From JASLEW01 sp035544895 (GTDB taxonomy: Bacteria > Acidobacteriota > Thermoanaerobaculia > Multivoradales > UBA5704): a stretch of DNA of 64,000 nt. Below are positions 30,717 through 39,847 of this stretch, in pieces. The translations under genes were made by a program, and so were the position numbers. The stretch spans positions 1-64,000 of the forward strand of contig DASZZM010000103.1 in NCBI GenBank assembly GCA_035544895.1, in the 5' to 3' direction. The notes below the pieces were generated by a model. It was not told the DNA's origin. It worked only from the letters and a program-made list of their open reading frames with translations, and ran no database searches. Within the stretch, counting starts at the first letter, position 1, and the number at the start of each line of letters is the position of its first letter.

Positions 30717-32084
30717 ATGCAATTAACGCAAGGCGAACACCCGCGGCGCGAGACCTTCCAGCGGCTGGTCGACGGCAAAGCCTCGGCCGTCGAGACTCGC
30801 GCCATCGTCCGCCACCTGCTCAGCGGCTGCCCGAGCTGCGCCGACCTGGCCGAGGAAGCGCGGCGGCCGGCAGTGCCGACGAGCGCGGGCTCCTACGACG
30901 CCGTCTTCGCGCGTCTGGCGAAGAAGCTCGCCACCGGCGCCGAGGGCCTGCTTGCGCAGACGGCGGCGACCCACCTTGGCGAGGAGCGAGCCAGGGCCCA
31001 CGAGCTCTTCACCGAGCTCCTCGGACTCGAAGCGGTCGAAGGGCTGACGCAGGTGCAGAGCACGCGCCGCTATGCCAGCCTGGCGCTCTGCGAGCTGCTC
31101 CTCGAGAAGGGCCAGGCCCTCTTGGTGGAAGACCCCGACGGCGCCCACAAGGCTGCCCAGTTCGCCGTGGCGGTCGCCGAGCAGCTCGACCTCGACCTCT
31201 ACGGCGCGCCGGTGGTCCAGGACATGCGCGCGATCGCCTGGGCTTGCTTTGCCAACGCCCGCCGCGTCAAGGCCGACCTGCGCTCGGCCGAGATCTCACT
31301 CGAGCTGGCCGAGCGCCTGCTCGAGCACGGCAGCGGCGATCCGCTCGCCCGGGCCGAACTGCTGACCCTCGAGGCTTCGCTCGCCGGCTATTGCGGCCGC
31401 TTCGACGAGGCCGTCCATACACTCAACCGCGTGGCCTCGATCTATCGCCGCGCCGGGGAAAGCCATCTGCTCGGCCGGACCCTGCTCAAGAAGGGCACGG
31501 TGCTCGGCAACGCCGGACAGACCGACAGCGCCATCCGGTTCATTCGCCAGGCCATCGACCTGATCGATCCGCCGCGCGAGCCGCGGCTCCTGGTCTGCGC
31601 CACCCACAACCTCATCTGGTTCCTCAACGAGAACGGCCACCAGGGCCAGGCCGCCGCCTGCCTCGACGGCGCGCGCCGGCTCTATGCCGCGGCCGGGGAC
31701 CGGCGGCACCTCGCCCGCCTGCGCTGGCTGGAAGGCAAACTCGCCCCCACCCTCGGGCAAGCCGAGGAGCACCTCCACCAGGCCAGCGAAGAGCTGGCTC
31801 GCGAGGGCTTGAGCTACGAGGCGGCGCTGGCCGCAATGGACCTCGCCGTGCTCTATGCCGGCGAGAGACGCGGCGCCGACATGCGGCGGCAGGCCGAGCA
31901 GATGCTGCCGCTGTTCCGCTCCGGCGACATGTACCGCGAGACCGTCATCGCCCTTACTTCCTTCGAGCGCAGTGGCGCCGACGGCGACCCCGCCGGCCTG
32001 CTCCGCGAGCTGGGCTCCTACATCCGCCACTCGCGCGAGGAGAAGAACCCGCCCGCGCTGGCGCAGAACCTCGCTCGCAAGTAG
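30717..32084 (+). CDS. zf-HC2-like N-terminus plus TPR repeat protein
   Basis: A 455-residue cytosolic protein. The N-terminal 45 residues look like the zinc-binding anti-sigma (zf-HC2) module: HPRRETFQRLVDG, then HLLSGCPSCADL giving an H-x3-C-x2-C-type set. The rest is TPR-like (ARAELLTLEASLAGYCGRF and AGQTDSAIRFIRQAIDL). No membrane segment is visible, so it is not a standard membrane anti-sigma factor. It follows the helicase by 37 bases on the same strand and may be co-transcribed. Proteins of this build are frequent in acidobacterial genomes; their roles are unknown. Confidence 0.8.
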   Translation: MQLTQGEHPRRETFQRLVDGKASAVETRAIVRHLLSGCPSCADLAEEARRPAVPTSAGSYDAVFARLAKKLATGAEGLLAQTAATHLGEERARAHELFTELLGLEAVEGLTQVQSTRRYASLALCELLLEKGQALLVEDPDGAHKAAQFAVAVAEQLDLDLYGAPVVQDMRAIAWACFANARRVKADLRSAEISLELAERLLEHGSGDPLARAELLTLEASLAGYCGRFDEAVHTLNRVASIYRRAGESHLLGRTLLKKGTVLGNAGQTDSAIRFIRQAIDLIDPPREPRLLVCATHNLIWFLNENGHQGQAAACLDGARRLYAAAGDRRHLARLRWLEGKLAPTLGQAEEHLHQASEELAREGLSYEAALAAMDLAVLYAGERRGADMRRQAEQMLPLFRSGDMYRETVIALTSFERSGADGDPAGLLRELGSYIRHSREEKNPPALAQNLARK

Positions 32085-32103
32085 GGGGGGACGGCGCCTC
32101 CCC

Positions 32104-32109
32104 TATAAT
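32104..32109 (+). promoter_or_regulatory. Possible -10 element for argE-like gene
   Basis: TATAAT lies 33 bases before the ATG at 32143, giving a start point near 32116. No convincing -35 hexamer is present at the right distance. Confidence 0.35.
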
Positions 32110-32142
32110 CGGCATCTTCAGAGCGTTGCATGCGGCGAGCCG

Positions 32143-33330
32143 ATGACCCTGACCGACCACGAGCTCCTGGCCAGGCTGGTGGCCTTCGACTCGACCAGCA
32201 GCAATAGCAACCTGCCCATTGCCGACTTCCTGAGCGACTACCTCGATCGCCCGGGGGTGCGCCTCGAGCGCAACTTCTCGCCCGGCGGCGACAAGGCCAA
32301 CCTGGTCGTCCGGGTGGGACCCGGGCCGGAGGCAGGGCGGCGCGGGCTGGTGCTCTCCGGCCACATGGACGTGGTGCCCGCCGAGGAGGAAGGCTGGCGC
32401 AGCGACCCCTTTGCCCTGGCCGACGAAGGCGATTACTGGGTGGCGCGGGGCGCCTGCGACATGAAGGGGTTCCTGGCACTCGCCGCCAACTTCGCCGCGG
32501 AGGCGGCGCCCGCCAGGCTGCGCGCGCCGCTCGTCCTGGTCTTTACCTATGACGAGGAGGTGGGGACGCTCGGAGCGCGGCGCCTGGTCGAGAGCTTCGC
32601 CGAGGCCGAGGCGCTGCCGCGGAGCGCGATCATCGGCGAGCCAACCAGTCTGCGCGTGGTGCGCGCGCACAAAGGCCATCTCAAACTGCGGATCACCCTG
32701 CGCGGCCGCAGCGCCCACAGCGGCTACCCTCACCTGGGGACCAACGCCATCGAGCCCGCCGGCGAGGTCATCCGTGCCCTGGCCAGTCTGCGCCGCGAGC
32801 TGGAGAACGAAGAGGTGCCGTATCGTGAGCTCTTCCCGGAAGTGCCCTACGTGCCGCTCAACGTCGCCACCGTCCACGGCGGCTCGGCGATCAACGTCGT
32901 CCCCGACCGCTGCGCCGTCGAGATCGGCCTGCGCCCGCTGCCCGGCGGCAGCTCCCCCGAGCTGATCGAGCGGGTGAGCCGCGCGGCGCTCGCCGCCTCC
33001 ACCACGGCGCCCGAGATCGAGGTCATCTCCGACAGCCCGCCGCTGCTTGCCGACGAGGCGGCGCCGGTCCATCGCCAGCTCTGCGCGCTCGCGGGCCAGG
33101 ATGCCGGCGCCGCGGTCTCCTTCGCCACCGACGCCGGCTGGCTGCAACGGCTGGGCCTCGACTGCGTCATCTGCGGCCCCGGCTCGATCGAGGTGGCGCA
33201 CCGGCCCAACGAGTGCCTGGCCAAGAGCGAGCTGGCCGCGGCACGGCGCCTTTTCGCGCGGGCGATCGAGCGGTTCTGCGTCGAGGCGCCCTCGATGTCC
33301 GTGCCGGCCTTCGCGGCAGATCGCTGGTGA
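32143..33330 (+). CDS. argE: ArgE-family M20 deacylase (acetylornithine deacetylase-like)
   Basis: A 395-residue binuclear zinc hydrolase. Metal and catalytic motifs: SGHMDVVP (His, Asp), GACDMKGF (bridging Asp), YDEEVGTLGA (catalytic Glu and ligand), IIGEPTSLR and a late HRPNE. The N-terminal LLARLVAFDSTSSNSN and PGGDKANL are typical of ArgE. The next gene, hutF, begins at or beside its stop, so the two are probably co-translated. That context makes an acyl-glutamate or related histidine-pathway substrate worth considering instead of acetylornithine. Confidence 0.88.
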   Translation: MTLTDHELLARLVAFDSTSSNSNLPIADFLSDYLDRPGVRLERNFSPGGDKANLVVRVGPGPEAGRRGLVLSGHMDVVPAEEEGWRSDPFALADEGDYWVARGACDMKGFLALAANFAAEAAPARLRAPLVLVFTYDEEVGTLGARRLVESFAEAEALPRSAIIGEPTSLRVVRAHKGHLKLRITLRGRSAHSGYPHLGTNAIEPAGEVIRALASLRRELENEEVPYRELFPEVPYVPLNVATVHGGSAINVVPDRCAVEIGLRPLPGGSSPELIERVSRAALAASTTAPEIEVISDSPPLLADEAAPVHRQLCALAGQDAGAAVSFATDAGWLQRLGLDCVICGPGSIEVAHRPNECLAKSELAAARRLFARAIERFCVEAPSMSVPAFAADRW

Positions 33331-33335
33331 GCTCG

Positions 33336-34646
33336 ATGCCCACACCCGAGCCCCAGGTCTTGGAGGCTGACTGGACATGGACCGGCGATCGCTTCGCCGC
33401 GGGCATCCAGGTGCACGTTGGCGCGGACGGCCGGATCGGGCAGGTCGGCCGGCTCGGCCTGCAACCCACGACGCGCCTGCGGCGGCGGGCGCTCCTGCCC
33501 GGCATGATCAGCGCCCACTCCCATGCCTTCCAGCGCGGCCTACGCGGGCGTGGCGAGACCTTCCCGGACGGCGCCGGCAGCTTCTGGAGCTGGCGCGACG
33601 CGATGTACGAGCTTGCCGGCCGCCTGGGCACGGACGAGCTCGAGACCCTCTGCCGGCAGACTTTTGGCGAGATGCGGTCAGCCGGGATGACAGCGGTCGG
33701 CGAGTTTCACTACCTGCACCACGCCGGCCCGGACGCCGGTTACGCCCTCGACGCGGTCGTCCTGCGCGCCGCCGCGGCCGTGGGCATCCGCATCGTACTG
33801 CTCAACTCCTACTACCGCACCGGCGGAGTGGGCCGGCCGCTCGCCGCATCACAGCGGCGTTTCGGCTCGCCCTCGCCGGCCGCTTTCTGGGAGCAGATGG
33901 ACCGGCTCGCCGCGCACGTCGACGCCGCCACCCAGAGCCTGGGCGCCGCGGTCCACAGCCTGCGCGCGGCGACGCCCGAGGAGCTCGCCGCGGTCTACGG
34001 CGAGGCGCGGCGGCGCGGCATGGTGGTCCACCTGCATCTGGAGGAGCAGCGCCAGGAGATCGAAGAGGTCCAAGCGCGCTACGGCCGCCGTCCCATAGAG
34101 GTGGTCCTGGCAACGCTGCCGGCGGCCGACGGCCTGACCGCGGTTCACTGCACCCACACTGCTCCGGCGGATCTGAACCGCTTCTTCGCCGCCGGCGGGA
34201 TGGCATGCATCTGTCCGCTGACCGAAGCCAACCTCGGCGACGGCCTCCCCGATCTGCGCGGCGCCGAGCGTTTCCCCGGCCGCCTCTGCCTCGGCACCGA
34301 CTCGAACGCCCGCATCTCGCCGCTCGAGGAGATGCGCTGGCTGGAGTACGGCCAGCGCCTGCGCGGCGAGACCCGCGGCGCCCTGCGGGACAAGGCCGGC
34401 AACGTCGCCAGGACCCTCCTCGACGCCGCCACGGCCGCCGGCGCCCGCTCCCTCGGCCTGCCCGCCGGCCGCATCGAGCCCGGTTGCTGGGCCGACCTGG
34501 CGGCGATCGACCTCGACGCCCCCACCCTCGCCGGCTGGGAGCCCGATACCCTCCTCGAATCCCTGGTCTTCGGAGCCGGCGAAGAAACCATCGCCGCCAC
34601 CGCCGTCGGCGGCCGGTGGCGCGAGAGGGACGAGGCCTCCCCCTAA
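33336..34646 (+). CDS. hutF: HutF formimidoylglutamate deiminase
   Basis: A 436-residue amidohydrolase that converts N-formimino-glutamate to N-formyl-glutamate and ammonia in histidine breakdown. Metal-site residues are in SAHSHAFQRGLRG, HLHLEEQ, the HCTHT segment and LGTDSNA. ATG at 33336 has GGTGAG upstream; a GTG at 33327 overlapping the ArgE stop is an alternative. The usual partner HutG is absent, and the upstream M20 hydrolase may take its place. It converges on a broken mazF. Confidence 0.9.
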   Translation: MPTPEPQVLEADWTWTGDRFAAGIQVHVGADGRIGQVGRLGLQPTTRLRRRALLPGMISAHSHAFQRGLRGRGETFPDGAGSFWSWRDAMYELAGRLGTDELETLCRQTFGEMRSAGMTAVGEFHYLHHAGPDAGYALDAVVLRAAAAVGIRIVLLNSYYRTGGVGRPLAASQRRFGSPSPAAFWEQMDRLAAHVDAATQSLGAAVHSLRAATPEELAAVYGEARRRGMVVHLHLEEQRQEIEEVQARYGRRPIEVVLATLPAADGLTAVHCTHTAPADLNRFFAAGGMACICPLTEANLGDGLPDLRGAERFPGRLCLGTDSNARISPLEEMRWLEYGQRLRGETRGALRDKAGNVARTLLDAATAAGARSLGLPAGRIEPGCWADLAAIDLDAPTLAGWEPDTLLESLVFGAGEETIAATAVGGRWRERDEASP

Positions 34647-34958
34647 GAATTGGACCCTGTGGGGTCTCGCCCAAGCGCCTCATCGGTCGCCAATTCAAGC
34701 TCTGCGATCTCCGTCTCGGTAAGAACACAGATCCTTGTCAGAAGGGCGGTTTTTGGAACTGCACGAATCTGAAACGCAAGTGCCACTGAGTCCTCAGGCA
34801 GGCCTTTCGGTGACCCGGAAACCACGGCTGTTCCTGCCAAGTTGGCGCGGTCCAGATGTCAGCGTATCGCTCTGCCAAACGACCACAGGGCGACGGCCGG
34901 TCTGTTCAAGAGGCCGATAAGGTCCGAGGTCCGCCCACCAGACCTCGCCCCGCTTCAA
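34643..34958 (-). pseudogene. MazF/PemK-type toxin, internal deletion and frameshift
   Basis: From a TTG at 34958 the frame reads LKRGEVWWADLGPYRPLEQ and TGRRPVVVWQSDTLT, the standard MazF start. It then jumps near 34855 to another frame giving DRANLAGTAVVSGSPKGLPE and DSVALAFQIRAV, the standard second half, ending at 34643. About 20 residues of the central strand region, normally holding the conserved threonine, are missing. The toxin is therefore almost certainly dead. The TTG overlaps the stop of the antitoxin gene. Confidence 0.8.
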
Positions 34959-35179
34959 CTACGGTCCTCTGCGTCCAGAGCATCGGCCCACTCAGCGAGC
35001 CCCTGTTCGGCGAGGGTTCGCTCTTCTTCCTTTCCAGTCTTGGCAAGACGTTCGAGGTTCCACCGCTCCGGATCAGGATGACGGACCACAATAACGGCCA
35101 CGCGCTCTCCCGGGCGGAGCGCCAAGGGCGTCTCTGGCTTGAGCAGGCCGTCCTCGTATCGGGCTTCAATGGCTCGCAT
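34955..35179 (-). CDS. DUF104/AF2212-like antitoxin
   Basis: A 74-residue protein with the AbrB-like DUF104 fold: RAIEARYEDGLLKPETPLAL then PGERVAVIVVRHPD. It sits directly upstream of the broken MazF gene, overlapping its start, and 12 bases downstream of the BrnA-like gene. It looks intact, so the antitoxin has outlived its toxin. Confidence 0.8.
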   Translation of the reverse strand: MRAIEARYEDGLLKPETPLALRPGERVAVIVVRHPDPERWNLERLAKTGKEEERTLAEQGLAEWADALDAEDRS

Positions 35180-35191
35180 CGCTCAATGATA

Positions 35192-35440
35192 CTACCTGCT
35201 GAGTTCCTCTCTGATCACACGTCTCAGGGTCTCCTCCAGCAGTTCGTGCTCTTTCTTGACGTGCTCGCGAAGGACCGCGTTAATCAGACTCTGGTAGTTG
35301 CCGCCTCCCGCCGCATGCACCTCGTCCCTGAACCACCGGAGAACCTCATCGTCGAGACGGATGGTAATCCGCGTCTTTCCCGGGGGCACCGGCGCCACTG
35401 GTCCCCTTCTGGCTCGGCTGAAATCGTATCTTCTTCTCAT
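35192..35440 (-). CDS. BrnA-like antitoxin, no BrnT partner
   Basis: An 82-residue ribbon-helix-helix-type antitoxin: KTRITIRLDDEVLRWFRDEV (basic strand and helix) followed by GGNYQSLINAVLREHV. BrnA normally follows a BrnT toxin gene, but no BrnT-like frame exists upstream (35441-35716, where I see no gene). GAGG lies close before the ATG. It may regulate the three-gene set as its repressor. Confidence 0.75.
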   Translation of the reverse strand: MRRRYDFSRARRGPVAPVPPGKTRITIRLDDEVLRWFRDEVHAAGGGNYQSLINAVLREHVKKEHELLEETLRRVIREELSR

Positions 35441-35716
35441 CTGCCTCTATCGTACTGCCGGCGTTGTTCCTGGTCGTTTCCCGTGCAGAGAATGAGGCGG
35501 ATCCTCTCTCGGCGCCGCCTTTCCTCATCCCGCCCTCATTCCCACTCCGGCTCCCCCGCCACGAGGGCACCTATATGCACATTCGTGCACCAGGTCAACT
35601 CCTTAGGCCAACCCTGTCCGTCCTCTGGTTGACATCCTGGTATCGTGACGCGATCTCATGAGGAGGCGGCTGGTGGCGAGGAATGAACCCTCGATCCTGA
35701 CCTCCGGAGACGAGCC

Positions 35717-36394
35717 ATGTGCGGACGTTATACGGTGAGCTCGCCGGGCGAGGTGATCGGCGAGATGTTCGACCTGGTCGAGGTGCCGCCGGTCCTGCCG
35801 CGCTACAACCTCGCGCCGACCCAGGAAGCCCCGGTGGTCCGCGTCGCGGCCCCCGGCGCCGCCCGCAGCCTCGACCTCCTGCGCTGGGGACTCGTCCCCT
35901 ACTGGGCCCAGGACGCGAGCATCGGCAACCGCATGATCAACGCCCGCGCCGAAGGCGTCGCCGACAAGCCCGCCTACCGCTACAGCTTCCGCAAGAAGCG
36001 CTGCCTGATCGTCGCCGACGGCTTCTACGAGTGGAAGAAGGAGCCGGGCGGCAAGCAGCCCTACCTCATCCGCCGCGCCGACCGCCTCCCCTTCGCCTTC
36101 GCCGGCCTGTGGTCGCAATGGCGCAACCCGGAAGCCGCCACCCTGGAGACCTTCACCATCATCACGACCGACGCCAACGACCTCATCCGCCCCCTCCACA
36201 ACCGCATGCCCGTCATCCTCGACCGCGACAGCTTCCCTCTCTGGCTCGACCCCGCGGTCGAAGATCCCGCCCGCCTCCAGGATCTCCTCCGCCCCGCCCC
36301 AAGCGAAGGCTGGGAAACCGTCCCCGTCAGCCGCGCCGTCAACAGCCCCGCCCACGACGCCCCCGACTGCATCGAGCCGCTGGTCGAGAGGTAG
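35717..36394 (+). CDS. SRAP-family protein (YedK/HMCES)
   Basis: A 225-residue SOS-response-associated protein that crosslinks to abasic sites in single-stranded DNA. The catalytic Cys2 (MCGRY), the NAR-E segment (MINARAE), the ADGFYEWK motif and HNRMPVIL with the active-site His are all present. GGAG precedes the ATG. It sits between a toxin-antitoxin remnant and truncated conjugation genes, so it may have come with a mobile element; phage and plasmids often carry SRAP genes. Confidence 0.95.
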   Translation: MCGRYTVSSPGEVIGEMFDLVEVPPVLPRYNLAPTQEAPVVRVAAPGAARSLDLLRWGLVPYWAQDASIGNRMINARAEGVADKPAYRYSFRKKRCLIVADGFYEWKKEPGGKQPYLIRRADRLPFAFAGLWSQWRNPEAATLETFTIITTDANDLIRPLHNRMPVILDRDSFPLWLDPAVEDPARLQDLLRPAPSEGWETVPVSRAVNSPAHDAPDCIEPLVER

Positions 36395-36599
36395 AGGGCC
36401 AGGTCGACAGCAGAGGGCAAGCGGCTCGTGCCAGTCTGCACGGCGAGCCAGATACGGTGGGTCATGAACGGTGCGGTTTTCTGGCTATCCGTAAGGCTGC
36501 CAGAGTAGCCCCCATGCCGGATGTCTGGCCTCTCGCCAAGACGGAGGCCGCTCTCGGAGATGCACCGCTGCCCCCGCTCCAAGAGGTCCACCTTTCAAG

Positions 36600-37800
36600 T
36601 CACAGGGCTCTGTGTAGCGGATTGGGGGCGAAGAGGTGCCTGAACTCGGGGTCGAGAAGGTAGTTGACCCTATCGACCAGAAGTGGCTCGGCGCCGCTGA
36701 GGAAGAGCAGCTCCTGGCCGGCATCGAGGCGCATGACCTCGTCGGGGGTGAGGAGAGGGCGGCCGGTCTCGCTGGCGGAGTGGGCCTGCCCGTGCTGGCG
36801 AGTGGGAAGCCACGCGCGGCCGATGCTCTCGCCGGTCGAGCGGTTCTCTCCGGCGCTGGTGACGGTGGTCTGCCCGGTCTTGCGGCTCAGGTACTCGGCG
36901 GTTTTCAGATCGTTGGTGCCGAACGCCTGAAGGACGGCGGCATTGGCGAGGATCGAGTCGGCCCTTTGCCGATAGGTGACGCGGATCTGCGCGAAGTCCT
37001 GGACGAGCAGCCAGAGCCGCACGCCATAGCCGCGCAGAAGGGTGAGAGCTTGCTCCACGGGCTGCAACCTGCCGAGCTCGGCGAACTCGTCGAGAAGGAA
37101 GAGGACGCGGTGGCGTGGCAGGCCGGGAGTGCGGATCATCGCATGAATGGTCGAGCCGGCGAGGAGGCGAAACCAGCGGCCGTGCGAGCCGAGGCGCTCG
37201 GGAGGCAGAGTGCAGAAGACCGAGAGGATCTCGGTCTTGAGCTGGGCAGGCCGGAAGCTATTGGCCGTCAAGGTGCGCAGGATGGCCGGCGAGTCGAGGA
37301 AGTGGGTGTGTCGCTGGGCGGTCGAGACGACACCGGACCGCTCGCGCTCGGCTTTTTGCGTCAGGCGGTTGGCGGCGCGCGCAATCAAGCCGTGGGCGCG
37401 CTCGCAAGCCGCCATGTCGAGCAGAACTTTGTGCCAGTCGTCGGACCCGCGGGTGAGGTAGTCGCGCACGGTGCCGAGATGGCGGTGCTCTGGGGATTGG
37501 GTCGCGGCCACGAACAGGATGAGGCCGGAGAGAAGAGCAGCAGCTTCGTCATCCCAGAAGGCGGAGTCCCCCTCGGTGCTGGGGAGCACCAGGAGGTAGG
37601 CGAGCGCCGCGGCATCGGCGTCGCACTGCTCGGACTCCGGATCGATCAGATCGAGCGGATTGAAAGCGTCCGTGGTGTCTCCGGCCAGGCGGAACGGATC
37701 GAGCGTGACGACGCGGCCGTACCGGGCTCGGCGGCCGGCGGTCACGGCATGGTCCTCTCCCTTGGGGTCCAGGACGAACACGGAACCGGGCCCCTCTGAG
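36600..37800 (-). pseudogene. Truncated VirD4/TraG coupling protein
   Basis: The C-terminal two-thirds of a type IV coupling ATPase: GSVFVLDPKGEDHAVTAGRR, VTLDPF, the Walker B-like HRVLFLLDEFAELGRL and LVQDFAQIRVTYRQRADSI. The N-terminal membrane part and the Walker A loop are gone; homology begins at about 37790. Upstream sequence in another frame encodes a MobC-like start, so a deletion has joined two transfer genes. About 200 bases beyond the stop (36395-36599) hold no clear gene. Confidence 0.82.
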
Positions 37801-38046
37801 GGGGCGGCCCAGAGCGCTCGAGCGCATGAGATGGGAAACAGCAAACCTGTAGGTCTGAGCGCGCGCACGGATCGCCGCAAGCTCTCGCTGGGTCACGTAC
37901 ACGCGTAACACCGCTGTCCGGTGCTCAGTGGTCCCCGGCTCAGGGCGACGAGCTTTCTTCCGCCGCCTGGTCCGTCCCGGAGTCGCGAATTCCTCGAGAG
38001 CAGGGGGGGACGGCGCGGGGGGGTCGGGAGGAGAGGTTGGCGGCAT
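37801..38046 (-). pseudogene. Truncated MobC-like mobilization protein
   Basis: From ATG at 38046: a proline-rich, then basic N-terminus, followed by TAVLRVYVTQRELAAIRARA and SHLMRSSALG, like the ribbon-helix-helix start of MobC/TraJ-type relaxosome proteins. The frame loses sense at the join with the VirD4 fragment near 37800. Confidence 0.55.
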
Positions 38047-38151
38047 CGATGGACCTGAATAGAAAGCGACTATACACGACTCTACAAGACATGTCAAGGA
38101 AAGGCCGCCAATGCCCCGGATCGCTCGAGGCGCCACCCCCCGGCTCTTGCC

Positions 38152-39564
38152 TCAGTCCCCGCAGGGAAGGGCCAGGGTGTCCTGCACCGGCAGGGCCGCG
38201 TTGAGATCCGGATTGGTGCGGGTGAACTGCCGGCCGGTCTTGGTGTCGCGGACGCGCAGGGTGAAGCCCACATTGGTGCCGGCGGAGGAAAAGACCCAGT
38301 AGTAGCCGTTGGAGGCGCAGCCGTCGAGAACCTTGACGAGCATCTCGGGATTGTCGGCGCTGAAGAACCAGAAGACGCCGCCGCGGTTGATGCCGAGGGG
38401 AGAGAGGGCGATAGCCCTGGCGTCGCCGGAGCGGCCACCGCCCTGGGTGGTCGAATACGCGACCGTGATCTCGAAGCGGCTGTCCCCGGGCTGCTGGTCG
38501 AGACAGAGCGAGGCGGGGCTCGGCTGGCAGCCCGTGGTCACCACGACGCCCTCCTCGACGTCCGCCAGCGGCAGAAGGGGGGTCCAGGCTTCGTTGCTGT
38601 CTCGGCGGGCTCCGCCGAGGACGTAGAGCCTGCCGTCGACCGCGGCCACCGCGGGGGCGAGACGCGGGACAGCGAGCGGCGCGCGGGGAAACCACCGGTT
38701 GGCCGCCGGGTCGAAGGCTTCCACCGTGCCGACCGCGCGGAAGAAGGTCCTCTCGGGCTCCCCGTGATCGATCTCCGCGCCGCCGACCGCATAGACGATG
38801 CCGCCCAGCGCCGCGAGACCGAAGGCGCGCCGGGCGGACAGGCTCGACGGCCGGATGATCCAGAGGTCGGCTGCCGGGTCATACTCGCCGAAGGAAGCGC
38901 CATTGCTGAACGGCCCTCCCCAGGGCGTCTCTCCGGTCGCCGCGACATACACTTTGCCGTTCAGTGCCGCGGCGGCGAAGCTCGTGTAGGTGAAGGGAAC
39001 GGGAGAGCGGGCGGTGTCCCAGCTGTCGCTGGCCGGATCGTACGCCCACGTCGCGGAGGTCCCGAGCCGACTGAGGGTGACGTAGATCTTTCCCGCGACG
39101 GCCGCGCCGTCGAAAAAGGCGTCGCCGAGATTGAAGCCCGTAGAGGCGGACAGAGGGAAGTCCGCCCTGGCACTCCAGCTGTCGGTCGCCGGGTCATATG
39201 CCTCGTTGGCGAGCACCCAGCCACCCTGGTAGGGGCTGGTGATCTGGACCCCGCCGATCGCGTAGATTCTCCCTCCGACCACCGCGGTGATTGGGCGGGT
39301 CCTGGGAGTCGGCATCGGCTGGCGGGTCGACCAGGACCCCGCGCCGGGGTCGTAGACGTCGACCCGCGACAGATTGCTCCCCGAGTACCCGCCGATCACA
39401 TAGATCCTGCCTTGGAAGGCGACCGCCGAGGCAAAGCCCCGCGGCACGGGCATGGGCGTCTTGACGCTCCACCGGATCTCCTCGCCAAAGGCGACAGAGG
39501 CCAGCGCCACGAGGATAGACAAGGACAGAACGAGGAAGCGAAAGTGAAACCGTCTTGGAGGCAT
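38152..39564 (-). CDS. Secreted kelch-repeat protein
   Basis: A 470-residue exported protein. After the signal peptide (FRFLVLSLSILVALASVAFG) come about six kelch repeats with the recurrent IYVIGGYSG, DVYDPGAGSW and YAIGG pattern, forming a beta-propeller (about 25-340). The last 120 residues form a separate beta domain (CLDQQPGDSRFEITVAYST, FWFFSADNPEMLVKVLDG, YYWVFSSAGTNVGFTLRV), often seen at the ends of acidobacterial secreted proteins. ATG at 39564 is chosen for GGAG six bases upstream. Ligand unknown. Confidence 0.85.
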   Translation of the reverse strand: MPPRRFHFRFLVLSLSILVALASVAFGEEIRWSVKTPMPVPRGFASAVAFQGRIYVIGGYSGSNLSRVDVYDPGAGSWSTRQPMPTPRTRPITAVVGGRIYAIGGVQITSPYQGGWVLANEAYDPATDSWSARADFPLSASTGFNLGDAFFDGAAVAGKIYVTLSRLGTSATWAYDPASDSWDTARSPVPFTYTSFAAAALNGKVYVAATGETPWGGPFSNGASFGEYDPAADLWIIRPSSLSARRAFGLAALGGIVYAVGGAEIDHGEPERTFFRAVGTVEAFDPAANRWFPRAPLAVPRLAPAVAAVDGRLYVLGGARRDSNEAWTPLLPLADVEEGVVVTTGCQPSPASLCLDQQPGDSRFEITVAYSTTQGGGRSGDARAIALSPLGINRGGVFWFFSADNPEMLVKVLDGCASNGYYWVFSSAGTNVGFTLRVRDTKTGRQFTRTNPDLNAALPVQDTLALPCGD

Positions 39565-39847
39565 CTCGTGCTCCATGGTTGCAGAAACGCCCGCGCTCTC
39601 GGGTCCCCTGGGCGAGAGCGATGACCGCTCCCGCATCGAGGATCAGGCGCCGCGGTGCGGCTGTGCTGCAGCGGGTTCTCGGTTCCCATCCCTGTCATCC
39701 TACTTCAGCTAGATTCGATGATCAGATAGCGCTACACCTGTGACGGCGATAGGCTGGCGCTCGCGCCACGGCCGCATCGTCGCTGGCCGGCGGTGACCGC
39801 GGCACCGGGTGTCGGGCTGAAAAGCCGCCGCAAGAGGAGGGAGCTCG

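Noticed and set aside
36061..36591. Minus-strand open frame over the SRAP gene and downstream gap
   Set aside because: Mostly antisense to the clear SRAP gene; the part in the gap resembles nothing I recognise.
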